Origin: Arthrobacter sp. H-02-3
GTDB taxonomy: Bacteria; Actinomycetota; Actinomycetes; Actinomycetales; Micrococcaceae
Length of the DNA stretch: 64,000 nt
Assembly: GCF_003097355.1 (NCBI RefSeq)
Contig: NZ_PYUI01000001.1
Coordinates: forward strand, 248,001-312,000
Reading direction: 5' to 3'
Shown here: positions 1-6,918 of the stretch, piece by piece
How positions within the stretch are numbered: the first letter of the stretch is position 1
Layout: each line of letters opens with the position of its first letter
Translations under genes and position numbers: made by a program
The notes under the pieces: generated by a model
Database searches by the model: none
Seen by the model: the letters and a program-made list of their open reading frames with translations, nothing else
Told to the model about the DNA's origin: nothing

Positions 1-480
1 CTGGATGTCGACCCAGTACTTGCGCTCTACGCCCTTGGTCCGGAGCAACTCTTCGCCGGACTCCAGGTACTCAAGCTGCTCCTGCAGTGCCGTGAGCCGC
101 TGGTCCAGGAGTCCGGCGACGACGTCGGCCGGCAGGTTGTAGGCCTCGGAAATGGCCAGCGGGAAGGACGGGTATTCGTTGACCGGGGCGGCGAGCATGT
201 CCCGAATGCGCGTCGTGAACGCTTCACGGCCGGCATTCGAGATGGTGTACGTGGTGCGTTCCGGGCGGTTGCCTTCCCGGTCCGTCCCCGTGGCAGCGAC
301 GAGGCCCTGCTCCTCCAGCCGCCCGACCGCGTGATAGAGCGTTCCGGGCCGGACCTTGACCAGCCGGTCCTCGTGCCGGGCGATCAGAAGCTGGTACATC
401 TCGTAGGGATGCATCGGCTCTTCCACGAGCAGGGAGAGCGCGGCGAGACCCAACGGTGTCAATGCGGTTCCCCGGGCCAT
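1..480 (-). CDS. PadR family transcriptional regulator (C-terminus cut by window edge)
   Basis: The frame is open from an ATG at 478-480 down to position 1, giving 160 codons with no stop, so the C-terminus lies outside the window. Residues 1-85 form the PadR winged helix: an N-terminal LTPLGLAALSLL helix, HPYEMYQLL, then the recognition and wing segment with RPGTLYHAVGRLEEQGLV and NRPERTTYTIS. The remainder (TALQEQLEYLE region) looks like the helical dimerisation arm of the Vir/PadR_2 type. PadR proteins are usually repressors that sense small ligands and often sit next to an efflux or detoxification gene; that target would be outside this window. A perfect palindrome overlaps its own promoter at 523-546, which points to autorepression. 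Family call is firm; ligand is unknown. Confidence 0.93.
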   Translation of the reverse strand, partial: MARGTALTPLGLAALSLLVEEPMHPYEMYQLLIARHEDRLVKVRPGTLYHAVGRLEEQGLVAATGTDREGNRPERTTYTISNAGREAFTTRIRDMLAAPVNEYPSFPLAISEAYNLPADVVAGLLDQRLTALQEQLEYLESGEELLRTKGVERKYWVDIQ

Positions 481-522
481 GATGCGGTGTCCTCTTCGTT
501 CTGCAGTGCTTGTACTCCGCAA

Positions 523-553
523 CGATTATTCCACGTGGAATAATCGGGTGCAA
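523..553 (-). promoter_or_regulatory. Promoter of the PadR gene overlapped by a 24-bp perfect palindrome
   Basis: On the minus strand a -35-like TTGCAC (548-553) and a -10 AATAAT (525-530) are separated by exactly 17 bp. Positions 523-546 form a perfect palindrome with half-site CGATTATTCCAC, covering the -10 and most of the spacer. The start codon is about 43 nt downstream of the palindrome. This is the expected geometry of an autorepressor operator; binding by this PadR is inferred. Confidence 0.75.
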
Positions 554-614
554 TCGTCCCTTGCCCCACTGCCCCGGCACCAGCCCCGCCCCGAACCCCG
601 CGCGGTCCCCGGCA

Positions 615-634
615 GGCCGGCCAGGAGGCCGGCC
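615..634 (-). terminator. GC hairpin after the ankyrin gene
   Basis: GGCCGGCC at 615-622 and again at 627-634 is self-complementary and can form an 8-bp stem with an AGGA/TCCT loop, 13 nt beyond the ankyrin stop codon. There is no U-run after it, so intrinsic termination is only possible, not certain. Confidence 0.4.
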
Positions 635-647
635 CGGCGGGCCTTCG

Positions 648-1085
648 TCAGCCGAGGAGGGCCAGGATGTCAGTCCGGGCAAACATCTGCGCGGCGGCCC
701 GCGCGGAGGGGGTGCCGGCGTCGGGGTCGGCCCCGGCCTCCAGCAGCTCGCGGGCGACGTCGGTGTAGCCCTTGAAGACGGCGCCGGCCAGCGGTGTCTG
801 GCCGCGGTCATTGGGCGTGTTGGCGTCGCCGCCGTGCTCCAGGATCAGCCGGACCGTGGCGGCGTGGCCGTGGTAGGCCGCCAGCATGACCAGCGAGTCA
901 CCGGAGGCATTGGTCAGCGTGGCCGGGGCGCCGGCCGCCAGGTAGGCGCCCAGCACTTCGGAGTTGCCTTCGCGGGCCGCATCGAACAGCGTGTGGGCGA
1001 GCGCCAGCGTCTCGTCGTCGGGCTTGGACTCGTTGGGTGCCGACCCGTTCTGTGCTGACCCGTTCAACGGAGACCCGGCGCTCAT
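648..1085 (-). CDS. Ankyrin repeat protein
   Basis: 145 residues. After a short charged N-terminus (about residues 1-22) there are roughly three to four ankyrin units: ALAHTLFDAAREGN, SGDSLVMLAAYHGHAATVRLIL, DRGQTPLAGAVFKGYTDVARELL, and a final TPSARAAAQMFARTDILALL. No signal peptide or membrane segment is seen, so it is probably a cytosolic protein-binding module. Its ATG overlaps the last codon of the upstream YgfZ/GcvT-like gene (ATGA at 1082-1085), so the two are translationally coupled. Small ankyrin proteins of this kind are common in actinobacteria but have no assigned biochemical role. The partner is unknown; the YgfZ-like product is a candidate by linkage only. Confidence 0.85.
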   Translation of the reverse strand: MSAGSPLNGSAQNGSAPNESKPDDETLALAHTLFDAAREGNSEVLGAYLAAGAPATLTNASGDSLVMLAAYHGHAATVRLILEHGGDANTPNDRGQTPLAGAVFKGYTDVARELLEAGADPDAGTPSARAAAQMFARTDILALLG

Positions 1086-2164
1086 CGGGTGCCCCGCAGG
1101 AAGCCGGTCTGACGGCCCACGACCTGGCCGGCGTCGGGCGCCACAATGAGTTCCTGGGCCGCGGCGTAGGGCTCGTCGCCGTCGACGACGGTCAGGACCT
1201 CGTCCGCGGCGACGGAGCGTTTGATGACAGCAAGGGCCACCGGGCCCATTTCGTAGTGCTGCGCCACCGACGTCACGGAGCCCACCTTGCGGTCGCCGGC
1301 GCGGACTTCGCTGCCGACGGCGGGCAGGGTGTGCTGGGAGCCGTCGAGCTGGAGGAACACGAGCCGCCGCGGCGGGTGGCCCAGGTTGTGGACGCGGGCG
1401 ACTGTCTCCTGGCCCTTGTAGCAGCCCTTGGACAGGTGCACGGCCGTGCGGAGGAGGTCAAGCTCATGCGGAATGGTTTTATCGTCGGTTTCCGCACCCC
1501 AGCGGGGACGCCACGCGGCGATCCGGAGCGCCTCGGCCGCAAGGGTGCCGGCGAGGGGCCGGTCTCCGACCGTGGCGGCAAGGTCAGCCGCGGGGACAAG
1601 GTACTCGAACCACGGCCGTTCCAGGCCGGGATGGGCGTCCTCACCCACCACCGCGTAGGAGTAGCCGCCGACGCCCACGTGCGGCCACGGGTCCTCCCAG
1701 ACCAGGAGCTGCGCCCACTCTTCAATCCGGCGGGTGGACCCGAGTACGGCCCAGTCCGCCGAGACGTCGGCGACCTCGACGCGGAGCATGAACTTCATCT
1801 TGGTGAGCCATTCGGCGAGCGATGCCGCCTCGGCTCCTTCGACGATCAGCCACGTGGTGGCGCCGTCGTCCACCACCCGGGCGTCAAATTCGATCCGGCC
1901 CTGGACGCTGAGCAGCAGCAGTTCGGTGGACTGGCCCGGGGCCAGGCCGGTGAGCTGCTGCGAGGACAGGGTGTTGAGCCAGCTGAGCCGGTCCGGACCC
2001 GTGACGGTCACCACGCCGCGGTGTGAGAGATCGACGACGGCGCTGCCGGAAGCCAGCGCCCGCTGCTCCCGCAGCGGCTCACCGTAGTGGGCGGCGACGC
2101 CGGCGTCGGCACCGCTGGCCTCGACAGCGGCCGGGCGCGACAACAGAGGGCTTGTGATAGTCAT
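1082..2164 (-). CDS. ygfZ: YgfZ/GcvT-type folate-binding protein
   Basis: 360 residues, the usual length of the actinobacterial folate-binding YgfZ family. Family landmarks are visible: AVVDLSHRGVVTVTGPDRLSWLN near residues 42-64 (the GcvT-fold N-terminus), LNTLSSQQLTGL, and the signature with its conserved cysteine, KGCYKGQETVARVHNLG, near residues 244-260. YgfZ proteins bind tetrahydrofolate and support repair or assembly of certain Fe-S enzymes; the Cys in KGCYxGQE is the conserved functional residue. It heads a two-gene unit with the ankyrin protein. The ATG at 2162-2164 follows a small inverted repeat (2169-2183) that contains its AAAGGA stretch. Confidence 0.93.
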   Translation of the reverse strand: MTITSPLLSRPAAVEASGADAGVAAHYGEPLREQRALASGSAVVDLSHRGVVTVTGPDRLSWLNTLSSQQLTGLAPGQSTELLLLSVQGRIEFDARVVDDGATTWLIVEGAEAASLAEWLTKMKFMLRVEVADVSADWAVLGSTRRIEEWAQLLVWEDPWPHVGVGGYSYAVVGEDAHPGLERPWFEYLVPAADLAATVGDRPLAGTLAAEALRIAAWRPRWGAETDDKTIPHELDLLRTAVHLSKGCYKGQETVARVHNLGHPPRRLVFLQLDGSQHTLPAVGSEVRAGDRKVGSVTSVAQHYEMGPVALAVIKRSVAADEVLTVVDGDEPYAAAQELIVAPDAGQVVGRQTGFLRGTR

Positions 2165-2168
2165 ATTG

Positions 2169-2183
2169 AAAGGAACGTCCTTT
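2169..2183 (-). promoter_or_regulatory. Inverted repeat in the leader just before the YgfZ start
   Basis: AAAGGA at 2169-2174 and TCCTTT at 2178-2183 are exact complements around a 3-nt spacer, 4 nt before the start codon region. Read on the minus strand the purine-rich AAAGGA arm is the only Shine-Dalgarno-like sequence, and it can pair with the other arm. It may be a weak stem that limits initiation, or chance. Confidence 0.3.
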
Positions 2184-2269
2184 GGTGTGTGCGTATTCCG
2201 TCACCGGCAGGCCGGCACTGCCGGCCCAGCTTCCGGCGCCAGGTCCGCCGTGCGGAGTTAAGTGCGGGG

Positions 2270-3013
2270 TTAGCGGTATTCCGGATTTTCGAAGTCGAAC
2301 CGGGTGCCGGCCTTCCAGGCGTCGGGGAGGTTGCCGTAAGCGGGGATACCGCCGGCGTCCTTGAGCATCCGGGCCAGGTGCAGCATGTTCCAGGTCATGA
2401 AGGTGGTGTTGCGGTTGGTGAAATCGCTCTCCGGGCCCCCGGACCCCTCGTCAAGATAGCTCGGCCCCGGCCCGACGGGACCGATCCAGCCGGCGTCGGC
2501 CTGCGGGGGGATGGTGAACCCGATGTGCTGAAGGCTGTACAGGACGTTCATGGCGCAGTGCTTGATGCCGTCCTCATTGCCGGTGATGAGGCAGCCGCCC
2601 ACTTTCGGATAGTAGGCCCACTGGCCCTTGGCGTTCAGCTGCCCGGAGTGGGCGTAGAGGCGCTCGATGAGCTTCTTGGTCTGCGAGGAGTTGTCCCCGA
2701 GCCAGATGGGCCCGGCAACGACGACGATATCCGCCTCCAGGACGGCCGGGTAGAGGTCCGGCCATTCGTCGGTGGCCCAGCCGTGCTCGCGCATATCCGG
2801 ATAGACGCCGCTGGCGATGTCGTGGTCCACGGTGCGGATCACGCGGGTGGTGACGCCCTGCTTCTCCATGATCCGTCGGCTCACCTCGATCAGGCCCTGG
2901 GTGTTGGACACGTCCGGGGATTTCTTGAGGGTGCCGTTGAAGTACACGGCCCTGAGGTCGGCGTAGCTGGTGCTACCGGCGTCGCTGCTGGTGCTGGTGA
3001 CATTGTCGGTCAC
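2270..3013 (-). CDS. Flavodoxin-like NAD(P)H-dependent oxidoreductase
   Basis: 247 residues with a flavodoxin fold. After a Ser/Thr-rich N-terminus comes the first strand and phosphate loop region (LRAVYFNGTLKKSPDVSNTQGLI), followed by VLEADIVVVAGPIWLGDNSSQTKKLIERL, the second FMN-contact segment typical of NADPH-dependent FMN reductases, and CLITGNEDGIKHCAMNVLYSLQHIGFTIPPQADAGWIG. The family reduces quinones, azo compounds or nitro compounds using bound FMN. It stands alone between the nitrobindin-like gene and ygfZ on the same strand. Substrate cannot be inferred. Confidence 0.85.
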   Translation of the reverse strand: MTDNVTSTSSDAGSTSYADLRAVYFNGTLKKSPDVSNTQGLIEVSRRIMEKQGVTTRVIRTVDHDIASGVYPDMREHGWATDEWPDLYPAVLEADIVVVAGPIWLGDNSSQTKKLIERLYAHSGQLNAKGQWAYYPKVGGCLITGNEDGIKHCAMNVLYSLQHIGFTIPPQADAGWIGPVGPGPSYLDEGSGGPESDFTNRNTTFMTWNMLHLARMLKDAGGIPAYGNLPDAWKAGTRFDFENPEYR

Positions 3014-3066
3014 GGTGTTTCTCCCTGGTCGATACGGACAACGGAAAAATCAGTGAGACCGTGTAT

Positions 3067-3684
3067 TCAGGTTACTTTCGCGAGGATGGCCGATGCATGG
3101 GCTTCCAGGCCGCCGCTGCCGGACGAGGAATCCTTGCCGGTGGCCACGTCCCAGCGCCACAGCAGGTTCCCGTCCACAAGGCCGAAGATCCGGGTGGCTG
3201 CCGTGTACTCCTTGGAGTGGCTGCCGCGCATCACCAGATCGGTGCTGAGCTGGATCTGGGGCCCCTTGATCTGGCCGTAGTAGAGCTCCGAGATCCCGCC
3301 GGGGTGGGCGATGGACACCGAGATGTCGAAGCCGCCGTCGCTGTTGCGCAGGGCCTCGACCTCGTCGGCGCTCTTGAGCACGGGGACGATATCCGCCGGG
3401 ATCAGGCCGGGGCCGCCGTCTTCCTCGCGCTGCTTGCGCTCCAGCGCCCAGAAGCCGGTCTCGACCGTCAGGGGACGCAACGTGGTGCCCTCGTCGTCGG
3501 TCAGCCAGCTCTCGGCGCGGTACTGCAGGTACGGCAGGCCGTTGTGCGTGAACGAGACATGCTGCAGGAAGTGCTCTGAGTCCTCGTCCCCGGCCCCCAG
3601 CCGGCCACGGCCCTCCCACTCACCAATGAGCCAGGACAGCGGAACGATTTCGGGCGTCAGATCTGTAGGAATTTCAATCGGCAC
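3067..3684 (-). CDS. Nitrobindin / FABP-like heme-binding protein
   Basis: 205 residues. The N-terminus carries the GEWEGRG motif (GxWxGxG) at about residues 21-27 that marks nitrobindin-like 10-stranded beta-barrels, followed by a barrel-type pattern (HVSFTHNGLPYLQYRAESWL, GFWALER, HPGGISELYYGQIKGPQIQL). Bacterial nitrobindins bind ferric heme and react with NO or peroxynitrite in the cytosol. No signal peptide is seen. An alternative plus-strand frame of similar length runs opposite but lacks family features. It is preceded on the same strand by a 37-residue membrane peptide gene 42 nt upstream, so they may be co-transcribed. The function is assigned by family only. Confidence 0.88.
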   Translation of the reverse strand: MPIEIPTDLTPEIVPLSWLIGEWEGRGRLGAGDEDSEHFLQHVSFTHNGLPYLQYRAESWLTDDEGTTLRPLTVETGFWALERKQREEDGGPGLIPADIVPVLKSADEVEALRNSDGGFDISVSIAHPGGISELYYGQIKGPQIQLSTDLVMRGSHSKEYTAATRIFGLVDGNLLWRWDVATGKDSSSGSGGLEAHASAILAKVT

Positions 3685-3726
3685 AGCAACTACCTCTGGA
3701 AACTACGGTGACTGGAAAGTATCGGG

Positions 3727-3840
3727 TTACTTCTGGCCCTTGAAGAGGCGGTAGACGACAAAGCCGGCAAACCACGCCATGGACAGGCTGGCCACGCCGA
3801 GCAGGACAAGGAAGAAGATCTCATATGCAAGTACGGACAT
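3727..3840 (-). CDS. Small single-span membrane peptide (37 aa)
   Basis: A short frame from ATG 3838-3840 to TAA 3727-3729 encodes 37 residues: MSVLAYEIFF, a hydrophobic stretch LVLLGVASLSMAWFAGFVVY, then a basic tail RLFKGQK. The hydrophobic segment is long enough for one transmembrane helix with the Arg/Lys tail probably cytoplasmic. It lies between two same-strand genes with short gaps (16 nt downstream of the next gene's stop side and 42 nt before the nitrobindin-like gene), which is the only context. No known family is recognised; the coherent membrane-peptide composition supports it being real. Confidence 0.62.
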   Translation of the reverse strand: MSVLAYEIFFLVLLGVASLSMAWFAGFVVYRLFKGQK

Positions 3841-3856
3841 GATGCCATCCTAACGC

Positions 3857-4621
3857 TTAGAAGATGAGTAGTTTGTCTATGAAGTAGGCCAAGGAACCGA
3901 CCGCCGACACCGGGCCAAGCCCCATGCCCACGGCCGCCAGGATCGTCAAGCCCTCACCGCTGAGGATGACGAGGCGGCGGAAACTCACCAGCACCGCCCC
4001 CACGACGACGCCGGCCAGGGCGGCCGGCAGCACTGCGATATCGGAGAACACGAGGCCGGCCAGCGGCCCGGCGAGCCCGGCGCTGATGATGCCCAGCGGT
4101 GCCACGATCCGGTCAGGCCAGCGGATCAGCCCTGCCAGCAAGGCGACCGCAGCGCTAATGGCAGCCACGAGGAGCATCTCCCGGACCCCGTTGAAGCGCG
4201 AATCCGCAATCCAGCCGGCGCCCAGGCAGGACAGCAGGACACCCGCGCACGAGCCCAGCGTGGATTCGAGTCGCTGGGCCTGGCCGGTACCCCGGAGCAG
4301 CTGCATGACGAAGATGGCCATGACCCCCACCGCAATGAACGACGGCGTCCAGTCCAGGAAGCCGGGGGCCGGAAGGTATGTCGCGGCCACCGCCGCCCCG
4401 ACACCGGGCAGGCCGATCAGGGCTGCGAGGGTTTTCTTGGCGGGGATGCCGAGAAAATAGGGCCAGCCGATGCCGATGCCGGCGGCGGTGACGGCAGCGA
4501 CGGCGAGGAGGACCTCGGGCGAGGAGTAGGCGCCGGCAACTATGGCCGCGAGACCGGCCAGGCCGATGATCCCGACGCTCCACAGCTTCACTGGTCTACT
4601 CGCCCTCGGCAGACCCGCCAT
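3857..4621 (-). CDS. Multi-spanning membrane protein of unknown function
   Basis: 254 residues from the ATG at 4619-4621, which has a GAAGG ribosome site about 8 nt upstream; a TTG 45 nt further up is also in frame but has no such site. The protein is almost all hydrophobic helices (eight or so), in pairs: LWSVGIIGLAGLAAIVAGAY, LLAVAAVTAAGIGIGWPYFL, LAALIGLPGVGAAVAATYL, IAVGVMAIFVMQLL, AGVLLSCLGAGWIA, MLLVAAISAAVALLAGLI, and a C-terminal pair. A conserved-looking LLRGTGQAQRLESTLGSCAG loop lies mid-protein. No transport or catalytic motif is recognised. Confidence 0.75.
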   Translation of the reverse strand: MAGLPRASRPVKLWSVGIIGLAGLAAIVAGAYSSPEVLLAVAAVTAAGIGIGWPYFLGIPAKKTLAALIGLPGVGAAVAATYLPAPGFLDWTPSFIAVGVMAIFVMQLLRGTGQAQRLESTLGSCAGVLLSCLGAGWIADSRFNGVREMLLVAAISAAVALLAGLIRWPDRIVAPLGIISAGLAGPLAGLVFSDIAVLPAALAGVVVGAVLVSFRRLVILSGEGLTILAAVGMGLGPVSAVGSLAYFIDKLLIF

Positions 4622-4777
4622 GGCTGTACCTTCGCTCACTGCGGACCCCAATTCGACTCGGCTCAATTTCCACGGGCCGCGGGCCCTAACGGTTCAATCC
4701 TGCCCTATATGAACGCTATGTGTCGCAAACGGACCGGCCGGAGGTGACGGGACCATGGCCGGAAAGGGGCCTTTAGG

Positions 4778-4783
4778 TATACT
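4778..4783 (+). promoter_or_regulatory. Candidate -10 box upstream of the GlnR-like gene
   Basis: TATACT lies 53 nt before the glnR-like start. No good -35 is found 16-18 bp upstream, so this is a weak or activator-dependent promoter at best. Confidence 0.35.
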
Positions 4784-4836
4784 CATGATCAGCAACACAG
4801 ACGCCCAATGATGCGCGGACACCCCTTGGAGGAACA

Positions 4837-5535
4837 ATGTCGCACATCCTGCTATTGACGAACAGCACCGGAACATCCGTGGACGTCCTGCCTGCTCTGG
4901 AACTATTGAATCACCGGGTGCATATCCTTCCTGCCGAGCCCACCGCCCTGCTCGAGACCGACCCCTGTGACATCGTCCTGCTGGACGCCCGCAAAGACCT
5001 GGTCGGCGCACGTTCCCTCACCCAGCTGCTCAAAGCAACCGGCCTCAGCGCCCCCCTGATGCTGATCCTCACCGAGGGCGGCATGGCCGCCGTCTCCTCG
5101 GCCTGGGCCGTGGATGACATCCTCCTCGAATCCGCCGGCCCGGCCGAGGTCGAAGCCCGGATCCGCCTCGGCGTCGCCCGCGCCGTCCCCGAGCAGGACG
5201 ACGCCCCGACCGAAATCCGGGCCGCCGGCGTCGTAATTGACGAGGCCAGCTACACCGCGCGGGTCAACGGCGCCGCGCTCAACCTGACCTTCAAGGAATT
5301 CGAACTCCTGAAATACCTGGCCCAGCACCCCGGCCGGGTTTTCACCCGCCAGCAGCTGCTGACCGAAGTCTGGGGCTATGACTACTACGGCGGCACCCGC
5401 ACCGTGGACGTCCACGTCCGTCGGCTCCGGGCCAAACTGGGCGCCGACCACGAGAACCTGATCAGCACCGTCCGCAACGTCGGGTACCGCCTGACCCTGG
5501 TCCGGCAGCCCGAGGACGAGCTCACCGAGGCCTGA
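4837..5535 (+). CDS. glnR: GlnR-like OmpR-family response regulator
   Basis: 232 residues. The N-terminal receiver-like domain (1-115) has the actinobacterial GlnR pattern: [33 protein letters not shown] with Asp50 in the phosphorylation position, [35 protein letters not shown]. Residues 128-225 are an OmpR-type winged helix ([56 protein letters not shown]). GlnR is an orphan regulator of nitrogen assimilation genes; the receiver lacks the full acidic pocket and no histidine kinase gene is adjacent, which fits. GGAGG precedes the ATG by 6-7 nt. The family match is strong; the symbol is given on similarity and could be a paralogue. Confidence 0.85.
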   Translation: MSHILLLTNSTGTSVDVLPALELLNHRVHILPAEPTALLETDPCDIVLLDARKDLVGARSLTQLLKATGLSAPLMLILTEGGMAAVSSAWAVDDILLESAGPAEVEARIRLGVARAVPEQDDAPTEIRAAGVVIDEASYTARVNGAALNLTFKEFELLKYLAQHPGRVFTRQQLLTEVWGYDYYGGTRTVDVHVRRLRAKLGADHENLISTVRNVGYRLTLVRQPEDELTEA

Positions 5536-5602
5536 GCAGGCTTGACCGGGCCGGCACCCCGCAACTACAGGCGCACAATATACGGGCGCTCAAACGCCGC
5601 CA

Positions 5603-5730
5603 CAAAGACCGAAGGCCCCGGACGAATGAGTCCAGGGCCTTCGGTCTGTCAGTGGAGGACATACGGGTCGAACGTATCGAGGCCACCCCAGTGGTGGATC
5701 CCCCTCGCATCCGGCTCAACGCCGGACGAG
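5603..5730 (-). ncRNA. Candidate structured small RNA with own promoter and terminator
   Basis: Read on the minus strand: -35 TTGTCG (5760-5765), 17-bp spacer, -10 TATAGT (5737-5742), predicted start near 5730. The transcript would then hold a TCCGGC/GCCGGA hairpin (5710-5726), a 10-bp bulged hairpin (5703-5707 plus 5693-5697 pairing with 5683-5687 plus 5678-5682), a 5-bp stem with a 7-nt loop TTCGACC like a tRNA T-arm (5661-5677), and a long terminator hairpin (5607-5646) followed by TTT. No reading frame of substance fits. It lies in the 270-nt gap between glnR and mshD. The class is not recognised. The hairpins are symmetric, so a plus-strand origin is not excluded. Confidence 0.5.
5607..5646. 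terminator. Strong hairpin terminator between glnR and mshD
   Basis: Arms 5607-5623 (GACCGAAGGCCCCGGAC) and 5630-5646 pair over 17 positions with one mismatch around a 6-nt loop. It can end glnR transcription on the plus strand and the candidate small RNA on the minus strand, where TTT follows directly. Confidence 0.8.
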
Positions 5731-5805
5731 ATATCGACTATACGTTGCCGTGCGGAGTTCGACAAAATCGGCCGCCGGCGGCCCTGCGCCCGATAGCCTT
5801 GCACC

Positions 5806-6777
5806 ATGAGCCCTGCGCACCCGGAAAACTGGCCTGTACTTACTGTCAAAGGAACCGTCGACGGCGGCCTGCTGCGGGACGTCGCGGCCCTTGTCGCCGC
5901 CGCGGAAGAGTCCGACGGCAATCCGCCACTCTCCGAACAGACCCTCGTCACGCTGCGCGCCGCCGACCCCGGCGAGCATTCGGTGCTGGCCCTGGCGCTG
6001 TACGCCGCGGACGACGAGTCCGACCCCGCGACGGCGCAGGACCTTGCCGGCGTCGCCGTCGTCATCGAAGAACCCGACGGAACCGGTGTCCTCGAGGTCG
6101 CGGTCCATCCCAGCTACCGCAACCAGGGCGTCGGCGACCGCCTGGTGGGGGAACTGAAGAACGTCCGCGGCTTCGCGGGCCTCAACGCCTGGTCGCACGG
6201 AAACCACGAGGCCGCCGCGGACCTGGCGGCCCGCTACGGCTACGGCGCCGTCCGCGAACTGTGGAAAATGCGGCTCATGACGGCGGCGGCGGAGCTGCCG
6301 GAGGCCGGGCTCCCGGACGGCGTCCGGCTCCGGGCCTTCGTGCCCGGCCGGGACGAGGACGCATGGCTGGCCGCCAACAAGGCCGCTTTCGCCCATCACC
6401 CGGAGCAGGGCAACATGACGCGCGCCGATCTGGACGCCCGCATGGCCGAGCCGTGGTTTGATCCGGCAGGCTTCCTCTTGGCCGTGGACCCGGCGGACCG
6501 GATCCTCGGGTTCCACTGGACCAAGGTGCACCCCGGGCACGGGGACCACCCGGCGATCGGGGAGGTCTATGTGGTGGGTGTGACCCCGGAGGCCCAGGGT
6601 TCCGGACTGGGCAAGGCCCTCACTGTTACCGGCATCAAGCACCTGCAGGGCCTCGGGCTCCGCGCCGTCATGCTCTACGTCGACGCTGACAACGCCCCCG
6701 CCGTCGCGCTCTACCGCCGGCTCGGCTTCACCCGCTGGGATGTGGACGTCATGTACGCGCCGCTCCCGCAGCAGTAA
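5806..6777 (+). CDS. mshD: Mycothiol synthase
   Basis: 323 residues, matching the tandem-GNAT mycothiol synthase family. The N-terminal GNAT half has VAVHPSYRNQGVGDRLV near residues 99-115; the C-terminal half has the intact acetyl-CoA loop EVYVVGVTPEAQGSGLGKALTVTGIKHLQ near 254-282 and a closing VMLYVDADNAPAVALYRRLGFTRWDVDVMY. MshD transfers acetyl from acetyl-CoA to Cys-GlcN-Ins, the last step of mycothiol synthesis in the actinobacterial cytosol. Only the C-terminal domain is normally catalytic in the family, in agreement with its better loop. The presence of this gene is the best single marker of an actinobacterial host. It is monocistronic or first in its unit. Confidence 0.95.
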   Translation: MSPAHPENWPVLTVKGTVDGGLLRDVAALVAAAEESDGNPPLSEQTLVTLRAADPGEHSVLALALYAADDESDPATAQDLAGVAVVIEEPDGTGVLEVAVHPSYRNQGVGDRLVGELKNVRGFAGLNAWSHGNHEAAADLAARYGYGAVRELWKMRLMTAAAELPEAGLPDGVRLRAFVPGRDEDAWLAANKAAFAHHPEQGNMTRADLDARMAEPWFDPAGFLLAVDPADRILGFHWTKVHPGHGDHPAIGEVYVVGVTPEAQGSGLGKALTVTGIKHLQGLGLRAVMLYVDADNAPAVALYRRLGFTRWDVDVMYAPLPQQ

Positions 6778-6918
6778 TCCCGCAGCCCTCATCGGCCCCG
6801 CGGACCGGCGTTAGTCACGTCGGCGGACTACCGCGCCGGCCGGGCCGAAATCTGGGGCCATCGGGCCGTTATTGCTTGTAAGGTTGAACCTACATCGCGC
6901 CAGCATTGAGGAGACACC

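Noticed and set aside
5661..5677. A tRNA or tRNA-Sec gene ending in the T-arm-like stem ATACG-TTCGACC-CGTAT on the minus strand.
   Set aside because: No matching 5' acceptor strand or anticodon arm with TCA could be found upstream, and no selenocysteine genes are present. Kept as part of the small RNA candidate.
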